From contig DASQLD010000456.1 in NCBI GenBank assembly GCA_035630195.1, forward strand, positions 1-8,956: a stretch of DNA of 8,956 nucleotides, written 5' to 3'. The notes below the pieces were generated by a model. It worked only from the letters and a program-made list of their open reading frames with translations. It was not told the DNA's origin and did no database searches. The DNA comes from DASQDN01 sp035630195. GTDB lineage: Bacteria; Acidobacteriota; Terriglobia; Bryobacterales; Bryobacteraceae. Both the position numbers and the translations under genes were made by a program. Numbering within the stretch: the first letter of the stretch is position 1; each line of letters begins with the position of its first letter. Positions 6,547 through 8,956 of the stretch are shown here, piece after piece.

Positions 6547-8387
6547 GACGGTCTTCCTCTGGCATCACGAATAAACTCCACGGCCCCGGGGTTCTCCAGC
6601 GCAGACAAATCCCCCGGATCATGGTTGAGATACGCCGCTCGAATGACGCGGCGCATCACCTTGTTGTTTCGTGTCCTTGGTAGCGCTGGAACGAAATGCA
6701 CTCCGTCGGGCTTCAAGGGCTTGCCGAGTGCATTGGACACGACGCTTCTCAACTCCTCCGCCAAAGCAGGAGACGGGGATGAATTCTTCGTCAGAACGGC
6801 AAAGGCATGCATGCACTCGCCCTTGACGTCGTGCGGGACGCCAATGACAGCCGCCTCCGTGACCGATTCGTGACCGACAAGGATGGATTCTACTTCCGCC
6901 GGTCCAACTCGTTTACCGGCGATCTTCAAGGTATCGTCACTGCGGCCGAGGATGTACCAGTGGCCATCCTCGTCGCGTTGCGCCCAGTCGCCGTGCGCCC
7001 AGACGCCAGGCCAGCGGGACCAATAGGTTTTGAGGTAACGCTCGGGATCGTTGAGAAATCCACGCGCCATGCCGATCCACGGCTTCCTGATTACGAGCTC
7101 TCCGACGGTGCCGATCGGCACGGACTGGCCTGTCTCATCGACTACATCAGCAGCGATCCCCGGACATGGCGCGGGGAATGAGCAGGGTTTGTTTGGCAGA
7201 ATCGGGTTGCCCATCAGGATGCCGCCCGAAATCTCGGTTCCGCCGGAGTAATTGACGATCGGGATTTGGCCTTTGCCGACGGTTTCAAACAGCCAGCGCC
7301 ACGGATCGGGATTCCAGGGCTCACCGGTTGAGCCGAAAAGCCGAAGGGAGCTGAGGTCGTGACGTTCGATTGGGTTCGTTCCGTAAACTGCCAGCGCTCG
7401 GACCAAAGTGGGTGAAATTCCAAGCACTTCCACTTTGTGGCGCGCGCAGAAAGCCCATAGCCGGCCGGGATCGGGATAATCAGGCGCGCCGTCGTACAGG
7501 GTGATCGTCGCGCCAAGGATCAACGCTCCGTAGATCAGCCACGGCCCCATCATCCAGCCGAGGTCCGTGACCCATGAGATTCGGGTCCCTGGCCCGACGT
7601 CTGTGCCGAGACACATATCCTGGGCCGCTTTGATAGGGAATCCACAGTGGGAGTGAAGGATACCCTTAGGTCGCCCGGTGGTTCCCGAGGTGTAAAGGAC
7701 AATAAGCCGGTCCTCGGCGTTCGTGGGTTCCATTTCGCTCGAGCCACTGCCCCAAACGCCTGGCTCAACTACGAGAACATGCTCTACGGATGTGCAGTTT
7801 CGCGCCGCTTCTCTTACCGTCGCCAACGCAGCGACCTGCTTACCGCGGCGAGGGAACGACTCGCACGTAATCACAACCTTCGCGCTGACATCCCGCAGCC
7901 GCGACTCGATGGCCGCCGGTCCGTAGCCCGAGAACAATGGGACGGCGACCGCGCCGATCCGGGCCGTCGCTATCATGGCCACCACGGTGTCAGGGAGCAT
8001 CGGTAGGTGGATCGCGACCGGATCGCCTTTCTTGATTCCTAGAGATTCAAGCTTGTTTCCTGCAGCACTGACGCGAACCGCCAACTCACCATAAGTGAGG
8101 CTCTCCGTATCGCCACCTTCGCCTTCCCAGATCACGGCGAGGCGATCGGGATCGTGCGCAAGGCAAGACTCCGCGATGTTCAGTTCGCCGCCGACACACC
8201 ATCGAGCCCACTCGACGCCGCGCCTTAAATCGAGCACATCGGTATAGGGTTTCTGAAAGCGAATATTCAGGTACTTGAGAACGTTCTCTGTGAAATCGGG
8301 GATGTTGTCGATGGAGTATCGATGGAGCGCGTGGAAATCCGGTAATCCCACAAACTCAAGAAAGCGTAGGAGTTGGGCTTTGCCCAT
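6543..8387 (-). CDS. AMP-forming acyl-CoA synthetase, candidate acetoacetyl-CoA synthetase
   Basis: A 614-residue ANL-superfamily ligase of the acetyl-/acetoacetyl-CoA synthetase branch, making an acyl-CoA from acid, ATP and CoA in the cytoplasm. Motifs in order: ATP loop LYTSGTTGRPKGI (231-243), WVTDLGWMMGPW (272-283), GSTGEPWNPDPW (352-363), NYSGGTEISGG (379-389), HGDWAQRDEDGHWYILGRSD (465-484), and the C-terminal lysine motif NNKVMRR with Lys576. Compared with acetyl-CoA synthetase, Gly382 stands where the acetate-pocket Trp is found; changing that Trp to Gly in such enzymes is known to favour longer acids. SGGTE resembles SGGTD of acetoacetyl-CoA synthetase. Since the other operon genes release acetoacetate, that is the best substrate guess, with other short acids as alternatives. 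An in-frame TAG lies 33 bases upstream with no start codon between, and GGGGG lies shortly before the ATG, supporting this start. It is first in the operon and overlaps hpd by four bases. Confidence 0.87.
   Translation of the reverse strand: MGKAQLLRFLEFVGLPDFHALHRYSIDNIPDFTENVLKYLNIRFQKPYTDVLDLRRGVEWARWCVGGELNIAESCLAHDPDRLAVIWEGEGGDTESLTYGELAVRVSAAGNKLESLGIKKGDPVAIHLPMLPDTVVAMIATARIGAVAVPLFSGYGPAAIESRLRDVSAKVVITCESFPRRGKQVAALATVREAARNCTSVEHVLVVEPGVWGSGSSEMEPTNAEDRLIVLYTSGTTGRPKGILHSHCGFPIKAAQDMCLGTDVGPGTRISWVTDLGWMMGPWLIYGALILGATITLYDGAPDYPDPGRLWAFCARHKVEVLGISPTLVRALAVYGTNPIERHDLSSLRLFGSTGEPWNPDPWRWLFETVGKGQIPIVNYSGGTEISGGILMGNPILPNKPCSFPAPCPGIAADVVDETGQSVPIGTVGELVIRKPWIGMARGFLNDPERYLKTYWSRWPGVWAHGDWAQRDEDGHWYILGRSDDTLKIAGKRVGPAEVESILVGHESVTEAAVIGVPHDVKGECMHAFAVLTKNSSPSPALAEELRSVVSNALGKPLKPDGVHFVPALPRTRNNKVMRRVIRAAYLNHDPGDLSALENPGAVEFIRDARGRPS
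6553..6560 (-). promoter_or_regulatory. Ribosome binding site of hpd inside the synthetase gene
   Basis: AGAGGAAG, six bases ahead of the ATG at 6546-6544, is the best Shine-Dalgarno in the operon. It lies within the last codons of the upstream synthetase, where it encodes the Arg-Gly-Arg near the C-terminus. It decides the hpd start and points to coupled translation. Confidence 0.7.
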
Positions 8388-8391
8388 AAGC

Positions 8392-8445
8392 AGCCCCCAG
8401 GATATCTGAAACGAATACTATGTGGGGCTTATTGTTCCGGGGGCT
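8392..8445 (-). promoter_or_regulatory. Leader hairpin that could mask the ribosome binding site of the operon's first gene
   Basis: In the minus-strand RNA, AGCCCCCGG (8445-8437) can pair with CUGGGGGCU (8400-8392) as nine base pairs including one G-U. The second arm contains the GGGGG that serves the synthetase ATG at 8387. AAGCCCC (8430-8424), in the intervening loop, is a second possible partner. This matters only if transcription starts beyond 8445, which the sequence does not establish. The wider intergenic stretch 8388-8669 also holds an inverted repeat, GGAATCT (8507-8513) and AGATTCC (8539-8545), and I see no convincing gene in it. Confidence 0.3.
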
Positions 8446-8669
8446 CGGGATCGCCTTCCATACAACGGAAACTCCGCAGGCCCCTCGTTCGACCCGGAGC
8501 AGAACGGGAATCTCCGGCGCCTCGGACGCATCGGGACTAGATTCCTTGTCATCCCATCCGGCATGACGCTCACCTGAAGTTGGGTACTGAATCGTTTCTG
8601 GATTCGACGGGCTTAACGACGGCGAAGAAACCACGGAACAAACTGCGCACAACCGGAGTATTCTCTGAC

Positions 8670-8956
8670 ATGACCTTTGCGCGCGAGGAAGAACCCTCTT
8701 CCCGTCGTTCACTCCGGCTCTGGCCAGGCATTGTCATTGTTGGGCTGCAATGGCTGGTCCGGTTTGGCCTGCCTGTCGTGATGCCGGATGCCGCCCCGAT
8801 CGCGGTGATTGGCGGAGTTGTAGGTGGCTTGGGTGTCGTTCTCTGGTGGGTCTTCTTTAGCAAGGCGGCGTGGTTCGAGCGGTTGGGCGCCGTCGGCCTG
8901 ATGATCGCCGCGATGTTCGCTACATCACGAATCACTCATGAGTCGATTGCGACGGG
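8670..8956 (+). CDS. Multi-pass membrane protein, N-terminal part; possible PQQ/BamB-like repeat protein, cut by the window edge
   Basis: An open frame starts at ATG 8670 and runs uninterrupted for 95 codons to the window end. After a charged, Arg/Glu-rich start (1-16) come three hydrophobic segments at about 18-38 (WPGIVIVGLQWLV), 43-63 (PIAVIGGVVGG then LGVVLWWVFF) and 72-86 (LGAVGLMIAAMFATS). The order of LWPG, the Trp-Trp-rich second helix, RLGA and the ending HESIATG reminds me of Acidobacterial proteins in which a short membrane module precedes a PQQ-binding-like (BamB-type) beta-propeller. The propeller itself would lie outside the window, so this is only a family-level guess. GGAG at 8655-8658 may be the ribosome binding site, with a somewhat long gap. 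The gene diverges from the catabolic operon. Confidence 0.65.
   Translation, partial: MTFAREEEPSSRRSLRLWPGIVIVGLQWLVRFGLPVVMPDAAPIAVIGGVVGGLGVVLWWVFFSKAAWFERLGAVGLMIAAMFATSRITHESIAT

Larger units (their letters stand above)
3431..8387 (-). other. Four-gene homogentisate (tyrosine) catabolic operon
   Basis: Transcription order is acyl-CoA synthetase, hpd, hmgA, fahA. Junctions are an ATGA overlap (6543-6546), a 9-base gap (5431-5439) and a GTGA overlap (4273-4276), so one message with coupled translation is very likely. The encoded route runs from 4-hydroxyphenylpyruvate to fumarate plus acetoacetate and probably acetoacetyl-CoA. Neither an aromatic aminotransferase, a maleylacetoacetate isomerase nor a dedicated regulator gene is present. 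Confidence 0.85.

Noticed and set aside
5953..6873. Long plus-strand open frame (306 codons) opposite hpd and the synthetase 3' end
   Set aside because: It lies antisense to two strongly supported enzymes, spans their junction, and the translated product shows no recognisable domain; such frames are common opposite GC-rich genes.
8420..8566. Plus-strand 48-codon frame in the intergenic region
   Set aside because: No ribosome binding site, Ser/Thr/Arg-rich without a recognisable fold, and it overlaps the inverted repeat.
8356..8712. Minus-strand open frame of 118 codons covering the leader upstream of the synthetase
   Set aside because: It overlaps the synthetase start and the divergent membrane gene start, has low-complexity Ser/Pro-rich content and matches no family I know; it may be part of an intergenic repeat.
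1..8956. Search for tRNA, rRNA, CRISPR arrays, defence genes or phage genes
   Set aside because: No cloverleaf-like sequence, spaced direct repeats or phage/defence protein signatures were seen on either strand.

Overview
The window looks like chromosomal DNA of an Acidobacteriota bacterium, probably near Bryobacterales/Solibacter. This is an inference from three family-level cues: a receiver-like protein with Glu in place of the phospho-Asp, a secreted protein combining a carboxypeptidase-regulatory-like domain with TPRs, and an N-terminal membrane module of the type found ahead of PQQ/BamB-like repeats in that phylum. No rRNA or other phylogenetic marker is present to settle it.

Left part (1-2032, all minus strand). 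The extreme left edge holds the first 26 codons of a possible IS630-type transposase. Next come a short degenerate response-regulator receiver protein (159-611), its probable promoter overlapped by a cluster of GTAC boxes (684-723), and purD (794-2032), encoding GAR synthetase of purine synthesis.

Middle (2113-3420, plus strand). A secreted protein with a signal peptide, a Gly/Gln/Pro-rich linker, a beta-sandwich carboxypeptidase-regulatory-like region and about five TPRs diverges from purD. It converges on the catabolic operon, and an 8-bp perfect hairpin lies at the junction.

Right part (8387 down to 3431, minus strand). Four genes are packed with a 4-nt overlap, a 9-nt gap and a 4-nt overlap: an AMP-forming acyl-CoA synthetase resembling acetoacetyl-CoA synthetase, hpd, hmgA and fahA. 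Together they would convert 4-hydroxyphenylpyruvate to homogentisate, then maleylacetoacetate, then (after an isomerisation not encoded here) fumarylacetoacetate, then fumarate plus acetoacetate. The first gene product could then activate the acetoacetate to acetoacetyl-CoA. Unusual points are a fumarylacetoacetase lacking the N-terminal domain, the absence of a maleylacetoacetate isomerase gene, and a leader that could base-pair with the ribosome binding site of the first gene. Beyond this leader, a divergent plus-strand gene for a multi-pass membrane protein starts at 8670 and runs off the window.

No tRNA, rRNA, CRISPR array or complete mobile element was seen. Apart from the operon's unusual details, most of the window is ordinary housekeeping and catabolic DNA.
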